NCBI GenBank assembly: GCA_026984935.1
Contig: JALSRD010000002.1
Location: 31,099 to 95,098 of the forward strand
Length of the DNA: 64,000 bases
Source: Desulfobacterales bacterium
Lineage (GTDB): Bacteria; Desulfobacterota; Desulfobacteria; Desulfobacterales; JALSRD01
Direction: 5' to 3'
Part shown: positions 1 through 9,545 of the stretch, one piece after another
Position numbering within the stretch: the first letter of the stretch is position 1
Layout: the number at the start of each line of letters is the position of its first letter
Program-made: the position numbers and the translations under genes
Notes under the pieces: model-generated
Database searches by the model: none
What the model was told of the DNA's origin: nothing
Seen by the model: only the letters and a program-made list of their open reading frames with translations

Positions 1-22
1 TTGGCTGATAGGTCCTTTTCAT
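1..22 (-). CDS. rpmH: 50S ribosomal protein L34, first seven codons (partial)
   Basis: On the minus strand an ATG at 22-20 is followed by codons for MKRTYQP, the nearly invariant N-terminus of ribosomal protein L34, and then runs off the window edge. An AAGGG stretch lies about a dozen bases upstream. L34 is a very small basic protein of the large ribosomal subunit, so seven matching residues at a start codon with an upstream purine run are meaningful but not proof. It lies just downstream of the RNase G gene on the same strand. Confidence 0.7.
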
Positions 23-128
23 GATGATTATTTTCCCTTAACGCTTGTTTTTAATCAGACGCCAAACATGCCGCTTGCCCGGCACCAAATTTACAATCTA
101 TTATTATGAACACTTTTGAATGAGGCTG

Positions 129-1700
129 TCAATGATATTTATGCTGCACCTGGCGGCTTGCCCGCGGCGTGCTTTCGATAATGTCGAACTCCTCGATATG
201 AAATTTCATGTATGGATAGACCACGATTTCTTTTTGAATTTTCTTTTCCAGTGCCTCGATCAGGTGGCTTTGTTCATCGTGCAGGTACTCGGCGATGCGC
301 GGATTCACCCGCAGGGTCAATCGGCTGGCATCGCTCTCCAGCGCACTGTTGCGTATCCGTCGCGCAATATCGTGGCAAACCGTCTGGCGGGAAATGACAA
401 ATCCCTCTCCATCACAGTAAAAACATGGCTCGCAGAGTATTTCGGCCAGCGGTCGGCGAACCCGCTTGCGGGTCATCTGAACCAGCCCCAACTCAGAAAT
501 AGGCAGTACGTGCGTTTTGCTGCGGTCTTTCTTCAAGGCCTCCCGGAATGCACTGAACACCTTTTCCTGGTTGGATTTTTTCTGCATATCGATAAAATCG
601 ATGATAATGATGCCGCCGATGTCCCGCAGCCGGATCTGATAAGCGATTTCGCGCACGGCTTCCAGGTTGGTCTTTAAAATGGTTTCGTCAAGATTGTGTT
701 TTCCCACATAGCGGCCGGTATTGACATCGATGGCCGCCAGTGCTTCCGTCTGTTCGATGACGATGTAACCTCCCGATTTAAGCCATACTTTGCGCGCCAG
801 CACCCGCGAGATATCGCCCTCCAGGTTAAAGGCCTCAAAAATGGGTTCATTCTCACTATACAGCTCGACCGAATCCTTGAGAACCGGCATGCAGGTATCC
901 AGAAATGCCAGCACATCTTCGTAAACCCGCTGCGAATCCGTGACCAGTTTCTGTGCTTCATGCGTCAACAGGTCTCTCACCGCCCGCAGGCTGACACTCA
1001 GTTCCTTGTGCAACAGCGCCGGTGCCGATGTGGTTTGATATTTGGCCTGAATATCCTGCCACAGTTTATTCAAAAATCCCATCTCATACGCTATTTTCTC
1101 CTGTTGCTCACCGTCTGCGGCCGTCCGTACGATGTACCCGAAATTTTCACAGCGTAGGGATTCCACGATTTCCCGCAACCTGGCGCGTTCGACTTCATCT
1201 TCAATTTTTCTGGAGACGCCGATATGTTCGGAAAAAGGCATCAGCACCAGAAAACGGCCCGGCAGGGAAACATAAGTTGTCACACGCGCCCCCTTGGTTC
1301 CCATAGGTGCTTTGGCGACATGCACCATAATTTCCTGGCCCTCTGCAAGCAGGTCTTCTATGGCGGTGCCGGAGCCGCCAATCAGCGCCGCCGGCGCAAC
1401 CTCGCCCAGATCATAACATGGACTTTCGCTGTATGAATGCAAAAGGAAATTTTCGACAAGGTCGGTATCATATTCTTCCACAACGTCGCTGACATGGATA
1501 AAAGCCGCGCGCTCGAGCCCGATATCGACAAAGGCCGCCTGCATGCCGGGCAAAACCCGCTGGACCCGACCTTTATATATGTTGCCGGCGATGTCATTTA
1601 AATCGCGCCTTTCGATGAAAAGCTCGGCCAGGTTCCCATCTTCAATTACCGCGACCCGTGTTTCACGCTCCGAGTCATTGATCACCAGTTTTCTGAACAT
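129..1700 (-). CDS. rng: Ribonuclease G/E family endoribonuclease
   Basis: A 523-residue single-strand endoribonuclease of the RNase E/G family, acting in rRNA 5' end maturation and mRNA decay. The N-terminus (LVINDSERETRVAVIEDG) leads into an S1-type RNA-binding domain at about residues 35-125. The catalytic DNase I-like region holds the AAIDVNTGRYVG and IIIIDFIDM motifs, whose aspartates bind Mg2+. The zinc-link cysteine motif follows near residue 425 (CEPCFYC). It lacks the long C-terminal degradosome scaffold of RNase E, so the length fits RNase G. The rpmH start lies about 105 bp downstream on the same strand. Confidence 0.93.
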   Translation of the reverse strand: MFRKLVINDSERETRVAVIEDGNLAELFIERRDLNDIAGNIYKGRVQRVLPGMQAAFVDIGLERAAFIHVSDVVEEYDTDLVENFLLHSYSESPCYDLGEVAPAALIGGSGTAIEDLLAEGQEIMVHVAKAPMGTKGARVTTYVSLPGRFLVLMPFSEHIGVSRKIEDEVERARLREIVESLRCENFGYIVRTAADGEQQEKIAYEMGFLNKLWQDIQAKYQTTSAPALLHKELSVSLRAVRDLLTHEAQKLVTDSQRVYEDVLAFLDTCMPVLKDSVELYSENEPIFEAFNLEGDISRVLARKVWLKSGGYIVIEQTEALAAIDVNTGRYVGKHNLDETILKTNLEAVREIAYQIRLRDIGGIIIIDFIDMQKKSNQEKVFSAFREALKKDRSKTHVLPISELGLVQMTRKRVRRPLAEILCEPCFYCDGEGFVISRQTVCHDIARRIRNSALESDASRLTLRVNPRIAEYLHDEQSHLIEALEKKIQKEIVVYPYMKFHIEEFDIIESTPRASRQVQHKYH

Positions 1701-1819
1701 ATTCAGGGCACATCCTGTAATCTAGGCTTTGACAGTGGCAGACTTATGGATATTTTATGAATAATATCATCAAAACGGCCGCTGCACAATAGCGCCGCTG
1801 GACTGGAAAGGAAAAGGAC

Positions 1820-2404
1820 ATGCAGACCATCAAAACTGTTTCAAAATTATTGTTTTGTATGACCATTGTCGCCCTTGTGGCCGTACCGGCCGCTTCGGCC
1901 GCCACATACGGCGTGGACCCCGTTCACACCTCGGTGGTCTTCCGTATCCGGCACCTTAACATCTCCTATCTCTATGGCCGCTTCACCGGTGTAACCGGCA
2001 CCCTGCGCTTTGATGAAAAAATGCCGGCTAAAAGCACGTTGACGATCAAGATCAAGTCCGCCAATGTAGACACGGCCAACACCAAGCGGGACCGGGATTT
2101 GAAAAGCGCTAATTTCTTCAATGCCGCCAAGTACCCCGATATCGTCTTTAAAAGCGACAGCTTCGCGCCAACCGGCAAAGACAGTTACGAAGTCAAGGGG
2201 CATCTGACCCTGCTAGGGGTCACCCAGCCGCTGACGGTAACCCTTCACAAAATCGGCAGCGGCAAAGATCCCTGGGGAAACTACCGCATCGGCTTTGAAT
2301 CCCGCTTTACCCTCAAAAGAAGTGCCTTTGGCATGAACTACCTGTTAAAGGGGGTAGGCGACCGTGTCAATCTCATGGTGGCCATTGAGGCCATACGCAA
2401 GTGA
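1820..2404 (+). CDS. YceI family periplasmic lipid-binding protein
   Basis: A 194-residue protein with a clear signal peptide: positively charged start, hydrophobic core, and an Ala-rich cleavage region near residues 25-28. The mature part starts with TYGVDPVHTSVVFRIRHLNIS and contains the YceI-family features GRFTGVTGTLRFDE, DTANTKRDRDLKSANFFNAAKYPDIVFKS (in part) and the closing FGMNYLLKGVGDRVNL. YceI proteins form a lipocalin-like barrel that binds isoprenoid-type lipids in the periplasm; the ligand here is unknown. A GGAAAAGGAC ribosome-binding site precedes the ATG. It stands alone between divergent or convergent neighbours. Confidence 0.9.
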   Translation: MQTIKTVSKLLFCMTIVALVAVPAASAATYGVDPVHTSVVFRIRHLNISYLYGRFTGVTGTLRFDEKMPAKSTLTIKIKSANVDTANTKRDRDLKSANFFNAAKYPDIVFKSDSFAPTGKDSYEVKGHLTLLGVTQPLTVTLHKIGSGKDPWGNYRIGFESRFTLKRSAFGMNYLLKGVGDRVNLMVAIEAIRK

Positions 2405-2632
2405 AGACTCCAGGAGATGCGGTTTTCCCCGGCGGCGGCAGTGCCGCAGCACCGGTCATACGCGCCTTGGTGGTCAGATTCGGAAATACGCTGACGCACC
2501 GCAGCCGTCGAGGCACCCGTCCGGCGCGGCGCGAAAATTTCGGCATATCGGGAAGATGTCGTGGTTTGCGCGCTGCATCCGGACTTCGAGGCCCTGCCGG
2601 ATGAATGCCAGCGTATGTATAAATCGGTCCAC

Positions 2633-4387
2633 TTAGTGCCAGACCTGCCGGACCCGGTCGCGCGGCGCCGACCGCAGCCGCTGGTTTTCGGCATAGGGCG
2701 GAATCCGGATCCACTGTTCGTCAGCAATACGGCGCTGCATCGCAGCCCAGAACTCGGTTTCCAGCACATCGGCGTGGTACTTCATGAAAAGACTTTTTAA
2801 ATCGCTATCCAACCCCATTGTGACGCGAAACGCTTCCGGGTAGACCGTTTCTTCGAACGCAGTGGACAGGGCGGCGGACGGTCCCTTCCAGCTCGAGACG
2901 GCAGGAGGCGCCTCCAGGGAATCGAAACGGCAGGCGTGCAGCGGGCAGAGCTCGTCGTAATCATAAAAAACGATGCGCCCCAGGCGTGTGACGCCGAAGT
3001 TCTTCAGCAGCATATCTCCGGGAAAGATATCGCTCTTGGCGAGATCCTTGATGGCATTGCCGTAATCGATTACCGCGCGATGCGCCGCCACGGTATCGGC
3101 GCGTTTCAGGTAAATGTTCAGGGGTGTCACACGCCGCTCGATGTACGCATGTTTCAGCACCACGTGGCTGGCGTCCACCTCCACCGAGGTCGCGGCATGC
3201 TGTTGCAGCTCGGCAAGCAGCTTTTCGGAAAAACAGGCCCGCGGAAATTTGAGCTGCTCAAATGCCTGTACATCCAGCAGGCGCCCGGCCCGGTCATGGC
3301 GGAAAACGTACTCGTATTTCTGCATCACCCGCTGACGGGTTGTTTTCTTGGGGTATGCGAAACGGTCGCGGATAATTTTGAACACCAGATCATCCGTCGG
3401 GCTGTTGAAAACAATCATCACCATGCCGGGCTCGCCTTCGGACAATTCAAAAGGTGCATTACAAAGATCCGTATGGCTGAGCAGCTCGCGGTAAAGCTCG
3501 GTTTTGCCGTGGCGGTCGAACCCCAGCACCGTGTAAAGCTCAGAAACCCGTTTTCCCGGCAGGATGCTCCGCAGAAATCCCACCCAGTCGGCTGGTCGTT
3601 CTATTTCAACGTGAAAACAGGATCTTGTGTAGCTAAAGAGAATGCTGGCCTGATCCTGGTCCAAGAGGATGCCGTCGATGACGAGCCCTTCGGCGGGGTG
3701 TAGCAGTGACAGAATCAACGGCACGCTGCGGGTGCCGCAAACCAGCCGCCCCACAAGGTATGCGCCGTTGTCCCGAAACAGGGGGTGGTGCAGCATGTCA
3801 ACGCGCTCGAAATTCCGCAGCAACCCCAGAATGTGAAGTTGCTGTTCCACGCGGGCAGCCGACAGCCGGATGTCCCGCTGCAGATTTTTGAATTCGGCCT
3901 GCAGCTGAAAATCCAGCACCAGGCGCTCGAAAAGCCCAATGGTCAAATTCGATTGAAAGTAGCTCCGGTAGGACTGTTCACGGACACCCTCGTCTCTGGC
4001 GCTCAGCGGCAGGTTGACAAATTCAACGCGCGGATCCACACCGACGGTCACCAGCATGCGGCGCGTGACGGAATTAAAAAATGTTTCGGCCAGTTCTGTA
4101 TCCAAACGGTTTTCAAGCCAGCGCCTGTAGGAGCGCTTGACCGCCGACCAGAACCATTTGTCCTGCAGGTTTTCGGCGATGCGTCCCCGGATGCGGTCAA
4201 CAATCCCGGAAAGAACATGGTGGTACAAATCCAGCCGTGCCGCGCATACGGACCGCATCTGCGCCCAGTCGCGAATTTCGAAACATACCCGCGTCTGCCG
4301 CGTCAGCTGCCCGAAGCGTTCGCAATAGCTTTCAAAACCCCGGAAAATAATTTCCGCGCAACGCTCGACAGATCGGCCGTGAATCAT
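2633..4387 (-). CDS. aceK: Isocitrate dehydrogenase kinase/phosphatase
   Basis: AceK reversibly phosphorylates isocitrate dehydrogenase and so sets flux between the TCA cycle and the glyoxylate shunt. From the ATG at 4387 the protein is 584 residues, matching the family's ~580, and SVERCAEIIFRGFESY aligns with the E. coli N-terminus. A longer open frame reaches 4519 with another ATG at 4426, but those extra residues do not look conserved. Visible hallmarks are MVMIVFNSPTDDLVFKIIRDRF (ATP-binding lysine), FPGDMLLKNFGVTRLGR and FYDYDEL, which hold the catalytic and metal-binding aspartates. No aceA or aceB lies in this window. Confidence 0.92.
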   Translation of the reverse strand: MIHGRSVERCAEIIFRGFESYCERFGQLTRQTRVCFEIRDWAQMRSVCAARLDLYHHVLSGIVDRIRGRIAENLQDKWFWSAVKRSYRRWLENRLDTELAETFFNSVTRRMLVTVGVDPRVEFVNLPLSARDEGVREQSYRSYFQSNLTIGLFERLVLDFQLQAEFKNLQRDIRLSAARVEQQLHILGLLRNFERVDMLHHPLFRDNGAYLVGRLVCGTRSVPLILSLLHPAEGLVIDGILLDQDQASILFSYTRSCFHVEIERPADWVGFLRSILPGKRVSELYTVLGFDRHGKTELYRELLSHTDLCNAPFELSEGEPGMVMIVFNSPTDDLVFKIIRDRFAYPKKTTRQRVMQKYEYVFRHDRAGRLLDVQAFEQLKFPRACFSEKLLAELQQHAATSVEVDASHVVLKHAYIERRVTPLNIYLKRADTVAAHRAVIDYGNAIKDLAKSDIFPGDMLLKNFGVTRLGRIVFYDYDELCPLHACRFDSLEAPPAVSSWKGPSAALSTAFEETVYPEAFRVTMGLDSDLKSLFMKYHADVLETEFWAAMQRRIADEQWIRIPPYAENQRLRSAPRDRVRQVWH

Positions 4388-4626
4388 GGGCCCTGGACCA
4401 CCCCCGCTTTTTCGGTTTATGTCCATCCGGCTTCCGGTCAGCTTTTCAAGATAACCGGCTTCCAGCCGGACGTCAACGGCAATCAGCGGGTGTCTCCGCA
4501 AACGCATGCCGCAACCCAAGCGGCACGGCTTGACAGCCCGGTTGATTTTCTATAGTCAGTAGCGAGGCTGGCGCGGCCCTTAAAACCGGCCAGCCAACGC
4601 CAACCCTTTGCGAAAGACCGGAAATT

Positions 4627-5979
4627 ATGGAACTCTCCCCGCTGACCGCCGTGTCACCCATCGACGGCCGCTACCACCGCAGCACGGCGGTGCTGGCAGA
4701 TTTTTTCTCGGAAAGCGCGCTGATGAAATACCGCGTACAAGTGGAAATCGAGTACTTTATCGCGCTCTGCGGCCTGCCGCTGCCCCAGCTCAACGAGGTT
4801 GACCCACACCTGTTTACGGAGCTGCGCCGGTGCTACCGTGAATTTACACCCCGGGATGCGGCCCGCATCAAAGCCATCGAAAAGGTTACCAACCACGACG
4901 TCAAGGCGGTGGAATACGATGTCAAAGACCACTTCGAACGTCTCGGCCTGGGCGCCGTGAAGGAATTCGTACATTTCGGCCTGACATCCCAGGACATCAA
5001 CAACACCGCTATGCCGCTCGCGCTCAAAGACTGCTGCCGGCAGGTGTTACGCCCCGCCATAGATGCTGTCGTCAGCGCCCTGAAAACACGCGCCGGTGAG
5101 TGGCGCGAAATCCCCATGCTGGCCCGCACCCACGGACAGCCCGCCTCTCCGACACGCCTGGGCAAAGAGATTTACGTGTTTGTCGAGCGCCTGCAGCACC
5201 AGCGAGCAATGCTCGACGGCATCCCTTTTTCCGCCAAGTTCGGAGGTGCCACCGGCAATTTCAACGCCCATTGCGCGGCCTATCCCGACGTCGACTGGCC
5301 GGCCTTTGCCGACCGTTTCGTCAACCATACGCTGGGTCTTCGCCGTTCACAAGTCACCACCCAGATCGACCACTACGACAGCCTGGCCGCCTTTTGCGAC
5401 AATTTCAAACGCATCAATACGATTCTGATCGATCTGGACCGCGACCTGTGGGCCTATATCTCGCTGAATTACTTCCGGCAGAAGATCCGCGCCGGCGAGG
5501 TGGGTTCTTCGGCCATGCCCCACAAGGTCAACCCCATCGACTTCGAAAACTCTGAAGGCAACCTGGGGCTGGCCAATGCCATTTTCGAACACCTGTCCGC
5601 CAAACTGCCCATCTCACGGCTGCAGCGCGACCTGACCGACTCAACGGTCAGCCGCAACCTGGGTGTTCCCCTGGCCCACACCCTTATCGGCTTCAGCGCG
5701 TTGATCCGCGGACTGGACAAGCTGATTCTCAACCCGCAGGCCCTGCGCGCCGATCTGGCCGCCAACTGGGCCGTGGTGGCCGAGGCCATTCAGACCATTT
5801 TGCGGCGTGAACGCTATCCCGAACCCTACGAGGCGCTAAAAACCCTGACGCGTACCAACCGGCCGGTGGGCCGGCCGGAAATGGAGGCATTCATCCGCCA
5901 ACTGGACATTCCCCGGCGGGTCAAGCAGGAACTCTTGGCCATCACGCCGGAGAACTATACGGGCGTGTGTAACTTTTAA
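4627..5979 (+). CDS. purB: Adenylosuccinate lyase
   Basis: A 450-residue lyase of the fumarase/aspartase superfamily that splits SAICAR to AICAR and adenylosuccinate to AMP in purine synthesis. It is the E. coli-type subgroup, opening with MELSPLTAVSPIDGRY. It carries the catalytic-histidine motif ARTHGQPASPT near residue 170 and the flexible-loop signature SSAMPHKVNPIDFENSEGN near residue 295 with the active-site serine. The 3' end overlaps the convergent asparaginase gene by 38 bp, so there is no room for a separate terminator between them. Confidence 0.96.
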   Translation: MELSPLTAVSPIDGRYHRSTAVLADFFSESALMKYRVQVEIEYFIALCGLPLPQLNEVDPHLFTELRRCYREFTPRDAARIKAIEKVTNHDVKAVEYDVKDHFERLGLGAVKEFVHFGLTSQDINNTAMPLALKDCCRQVLRPAIDAVVSALKTRAGEWREIPMLARTHGQPASPTRLGKEIYVFVERLQHQRAMLDGIPFSAKFGGATGNFNAHCAAYPDVDWPAFADRFVNHTLGLRRSQVTTQIDHYDSLAAFCDNFKRINTILIDLDRDLWAYISLNYFRQKIRAGEVGSSAMPHKVNPIDFENSEGNLGLANAIFEHLSAKLPISRLQRDLTDSTVSRNLGVPLAHTLIGFSALIRGLDKLILNPQALRADLAANWAVVAEAIQTILRRERYPEPYEALKTLTRTNRPVGRPEMEAFIRQLDIPRRVKQELLAITPENYTGVCNF

Positions 5980-6976
5980 ACACCTCCCGAATGGCCTCCA
6001 GACGGCGAGTTTCCCCCAGCGCCACCATCAGCAGGATGCGTGCCTTGGCCCCTGAAAGGCACCCGCCCAGGATCACCCCCTTTTTCTCCAGGTCGGCCCC
6101 GCCGCCGGCATAGCCGTAAATGGGCCAGACGCCGCCCTGAGGGCACTGGGTGGTGAGCACCACCGGAACGCCGTCCGCCAGCATCCGATCCAACGGTGCG
6201 ACGATCTGCGGCGGCACGTTGCCGGCCCCAAAACCTTCGATCACCAGACCGGCCGTCTTCTGTTGCCGCAGATGGTCAATGAGCGTCGCCGGCATGCCGG
6301 TGTAGCACTGTATCAGCGCCACATGCGGCTCGATGGCCGCAGGCCTTGCCGCCGGCTGGCGGCGGTCCGCGCACCCGGAAGAACAGCGCGTCAGCAGCAC
6401 CGCGTCACCCGCCACGTACCCTATGGGCCCGCTCTCCGGGGCCTCGAAAGCGTCAATATTCAGCGCGTTGACTTTAATGACTTCCCGGGCCGCAAAGAGG
6501 CGGTCGGTCATCAGCAGCACGACCCCGCTATCGGCGGGTATGGGCAGCAGGCAGGCCTTGATGGCATTGAGCAGGTTGCGGATGCCGTCGTACCCGCTCT
6601 CGCTGTAAAACCGCATCGAGCCGGTGTAAACCACCGGTTTCCCGGAGCGGATAATCAGGTCCGCCATGAAAGCCGACTCCACCAGCACATCGGTGCCGTG
6701 CAGCACGACAGCGCCCAGGACCTCCGGATCGGCCAGGGCGGCATCGATGTCCACAGCCAGGCGGAACATGCGCTGTGGCGTCATGTGGGGGCTGGGCAGG
6801 TTGGACCAGTGTACCGCCTCCAACTCAACGTTGGGCATGTGCGGGCCCAGTTCAGACAGAAACCGTTCGACTTCCCGGCTGGGGCCCACACCGCGGCGGC
6901 CGGCCAAAGGCTTCATGGAAATGGTGCCGCCGGTAAAAAACAGTTTGATTTTGCTCTGTAAACGCAACTTCGGCAT
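5942..6976 (-). CDS. Asparaginase (L-asparaginase/glutaminase family)
   Basis: A 344-residue amidohydrolase of the bacterial asparaginase family, expected to convert L-asparagine to aspartate and ammonia. The first catalytic threonine is in FFTGGTISM near residue 17 and the second threonine-aspartate pair is in LHGTDVLVESA near residue 93. The usual HGTDT reads HGTDV here, but the catalytic T and D are kept. No signal peptide is visible, suggesting a cytoplasmic type I enzyme. It overlaps purB convergently and lies 86 bp downstream of the octaheme cytochrome on the same strand. Specificity for asparagine rather than another amide cannot be read from sequence. Confidence 0.88.
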   Translation of the reverse strand: MPKLRLQSKIKLFFTGGTISMKPLAGRRGVGPSREVERFLSELGPHMPNVELEAVHWSNLPSPHMTPQRMFRLAVDIDAALADPEVLGAVVLHGTDVLVESAFMADLIIRSGKPVVYTGSMRFYSESGYDGIRNLLNAIKACLLPIPADSGVVLLMTDRLFAAREVIKVNALNIDAFEAPESGPIGYVAGDAVLLTRCSSGCADRRQPAARPAAIEPHVALIQCYTGMPATLIDHLRQQKTAGLVIEGFGAGNVPPQIVAPLDRMLADGVPVVLTTQCPQGGVWPIYGYAGGGADLEKKGVILGGCLSGAKARILLMVALGETRRLEAIREVFKSYTRPYSSPA

Positions 6977-7062
6977 CTTTTCCCCTCTGGATCAAGCACA
7001 CGGCAATGCATTTCGAATGTGCGCCGCCGCCGGCTCCAGGTTGAAACGCGGCTGTCGGGAAA

Positions 7063-8556
7063 TCAGGGCTTGCAGCGCGCAGCCGCATCGGCCCGAACGG
7101 CCAGTTCAGACAGCCGGCGGCTCAGTTGAAAGCGGCCGTTGGCGAAAACGCCGTAGTCGCCGCCGCCGGCCATGGCGGCGGCAAAGCGGGTTGAGTTGGC
7201 GAAAAAGAGCCATCCCTCGGTCCAGGCTTTTTCCACGGCTTCGTCAAAAGGGTTGACCCCGGCCGCCAGCCCGTGGGCAGCGCCGGAGCGCCAGATCCGC
7301 TGCATGAGCGTGGTCGACAGCTTAATGCTGGCGTTGGTCTGTCCGATGGTGTTTTCGAACCGCTTCCAATGGCCGTTTACCCAGGACGTACTGTGGCATC
7401 CCCGGCAGACCGCTTGCATGGCCTGGCGGCGCTTTTCCTGCTGCAGTGCCCCGATCAGAAAAGCGCTGGCCGGCTCTCCGCCCAGGCTGGTGGGCAAGGG
7501 CCGTCCCTCGCGGTTGCGGATGATGCGGGTGTCGGCCTTTTTGGGGTGCGGGTGGGCATAGACCAGCCCGTAGATGCGCCAGGGCAGGCGGTCGTTCATG
7601 CGGTGGGTCCGGGGGGCGATGACCTCACCGTCATCGTCCGCCAGCAGGCTCACGTGACAGGCCGCGCAGGTGGGGGCGCTGAAATCCCGGCCCACGATCC
7701 AGGGAACAGCGGTAAAATCCCAGTGTCCGCCCAGGGCTGCGTAAAGCCCGCCGTGTTTGCTGGCAGCGTAAATTTTAAAGGCCGGCACGTCCGGCCCCAC
7801 ATGGCACTGTCTGCAGGTAGCGGGCTTGCGGGCCATTTCGATGGCAAAACCGTGACGGGGATGGCAGGCCGTACAGGCACCCCGGCTGCCGTCCAGGTTG
7901 ATGCGCCCGACACCCTGGCTGGGCCAACCGCCGATTTTGGGAAAGATCATCTCACCGGCATCGGTTTCACGGGTCTCCAGCCCTTGGAACGTCAACCGCG
8001 TGCCGTGGCAGGAGTAGCAGGCCTCCGCCCGCGTTTTTTCACCGGCCGGCCGAAAGGTCAATACGCGGTTTTCAAGTTGCGCAGCGCCGATAACCGACAC
8101 CTGCAGCTGGCGATACAAGGTGTTGTCATGCAGGTTGCCGTATGCGTGGGACATCAGGTTCTGGGCGTACTGCGCGTCTTCCTTGGCATGGCAGACCGCG
8201 CAGTCCCTGGGGCTGACCACCACGTGAACGTCATAGCCGTTGTGCTCGAAGGTGTCAGCGTGCCGGCCGGGCCGCAAAGTGTGGCATTCGGCGCAGCCCA
8301 CGGCCACTTTGCTGAGGCGCGCCGGAATGGCCGTGGCTGAAATGCGACGGGTGTTTTGCTGCCCGGCGAGCGCTGTGGCGACGGTCATGGCGGCATGGCG
8401 ACCGGAGCGCCAGTCGCCCACGATCCCGGGTGTCACCGATGCATGGCAGTCGATGCACTCCCGGGTGGCTTCGCTGAGGGGCGCCGCCGCCTGCACGGCC
8501 ACGCTCCACGGCCCGAAAAACACCATTGCCAAACAGACCACCAACTGGTATCGCAT
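7063..8556 (-). CDS. Octaheme cytochrome c, hydroxylamine oxidoreductase family
   Basis: A 497-residue exported cytochrome with an N-terminal signal peptide (cleavage near residue 24) and exactly eight CxxCH motifs: CIDCH (34), CAECH (88), CAVCH (119), CYSCH, CTACH, CRQCH, CAACH and CRGCH. The run IYAASKHGGLY with nearby CAACH and the segment after the last heme (CHSTSWVNGHW) are typical of the HAO/octaheme family. Members oxidise hydroxylamine or hydrazine, or run as nitrite/hydroxylamine reductases in anaerobes. A tyrosine in GGDYGVF near the C-terminus could correspond to the heme-crosslinking tyrosine; this needs alignment. No partner quinol oxidase or haoB is adjacent. Confidence 0.87.
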   Translation of the reverse strand: MRYQLVVCLAMVFFGPWSVAVQAAAPLSEATRECIDCHASVTPGIVGDWRSGRHAAMTVATALAGQQNTRRISATAIPARLSKVAVGCAECHTLRPGRHADTFEHNGYDVHVVVSPRDCAVCHAKEDAQYAQNLMSHAYGNLHDNTLYRQLQVSVIGAAQLENRVLTFRPAGEKTRAEACYSCHGTRLTFQGLETRETDAGEMIFPKIGGWPSQGVGRINLDGSRGACTACHPRHGFAIEMARKPATCRQCHVGPDVPAFKIYAASKHGGLYAALGGHWDFTAVPWIVGRDFSAPTCAACHVSLLADDDGEVIAPRTHRMNDRLPWRIYGLVYAHPHPKKADTRIIRNREGRPLPTSLGGEPASAFLIGALQQEKRRQAMQAVCRGCHSTSWVNGHWKRFENTIGQTNASIKLSTTLMQRIWRSGAAHGLAAGVNPFDEAVEKAWTEGWLFFANSTRFAAAMAGGGDYGVFANGRFQLSRRLSELAVRADAAARCKP

Positions 8557-8768
8557 TGCAACCTCCCGGGCAGATCTTGCCTTGAAGGAATTCGTTTTCT
8601 AAGTGCCGACCCGTTGCTGGATTCCCCCGCGCAAGCCCGGATACTTACCGTGAGCCCTGTGGGCTGGACTGCATGGCGGGACCCCTCGGCAGGCAGAAAT
8701 TTGGGGGAATGCCGCCTTCGAACGCATAGTAGACCCGACCAACCCGAGTGATCCCGTAATCGCGTCGC

Positions 8769-9545
8769 TCAGGAGCGCCGCAGGCAGATCCTGCCCGGAC
8801 CGGGCAGTGGGTCCGCACCGTTTTTTCGACCGGCGCCGGCCGGCGGTTCTTCCGTCGGGCCCCTGTCCAGCATGATCCGGGCATCGGCCACGGTGCAGCG
8901 CCGGGCATCGCAGATCACGGGGTTTAAGTCGATGGAGGCAAAACGTCCCGCAAGGTGCATCACCAGCGCCGAAAAATCGAGGAGCAGACAAGACAGCTTT
9001 TCCATATTGACGGGTTCTGTGCCCCGAAAACCCGAAATCAGCCGGCGGCCCTTGAGGCAATCGATCATCGACGGGATGTCGTGCGCCTCCAGGGGCGCCA
9101 TGCGCACACTGACATCCTGGTATACTTCGACGGCGATACCGCCGATACCCAGCAACACAACCGGCCCGAATTGGTCGTCCATCTTGGCACCGACGATCAG
9201 CTCGACGCCCGCAAGGGTTTCCTCCACCAGAATTCCCTCGAACCCGTCCATGGCATAAAAACGCCGAAACACCCTTTCCAGTTCCGTGTCTCCACCGATA
9301 CCGGTGACAACACCGCCGACCTCGGTCTTATGAATGACCTGGGACGACACGATTTTGGCCACCACGGGATATCCGATACGGCGGGCAAAGCGCTTGGCTT
9401 CCGGCAGGTCCCGCGTCCAGATAAAAGCCGGCGTATCCAGGCCGGCGGTTTTGAGCAGGCGCTTGGCTTCCGGCTCGAACACCCATCCGGCGGTTGCGGC
9501 CTGCGTAAGAATGGCATCAATGGATGGATCTAGCATGGCTGGCAC
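8769..9545 (-). CDS. Acetate-CoA ligase (ADP-forming), beta (ATP-grasp) subunit
   Basis: A 258-residue ATP-grasp protein matching the beta subunit of ADP-forming acyl-CoA synthetase, which converts acetyl-CoA, ADP and phosphate to acetate, CoA and ATP. Recognisable features are GYPVVAKIVSSQVIHKTEVGG in shortened form near residue 40, the VEETLAGVELIVGAKMDDQFGPVV segment with ATP-grasp metal ligands, and the FASIDLNPVI motif near the C-terminus. It overlaps the alpha subunit by 16 bp and is co-transcribed downstream of it. The last ~35 residues are low complexity and probably a tail. It could act on acyl-CoAs other than acetyl-CoA. Confidence 0.9.
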   Translation of the reverse strand: MPAMLDPSIDAILTQAATAGWVFEPEAKRLLKTAGLDTPAFIWTRDLPEAKRFARRIGYPVVAKIVSSQVIHKTEVGGVVTGIGGDTELERVFRRFYAMDGFEGILVEETLAGVELIVGAKMDDQFGPVVLLGIGGIAVEVYQDVSVRMAPLEAHDIPSMIDCLKGRRLISGFRGTEPVNMEKLSCLLLDFSALVMHLAGRFASIDLNPVICDARRCTVADARIMLDRGPTEEPPAGAGRKNGADPLPGPGRICLRRS

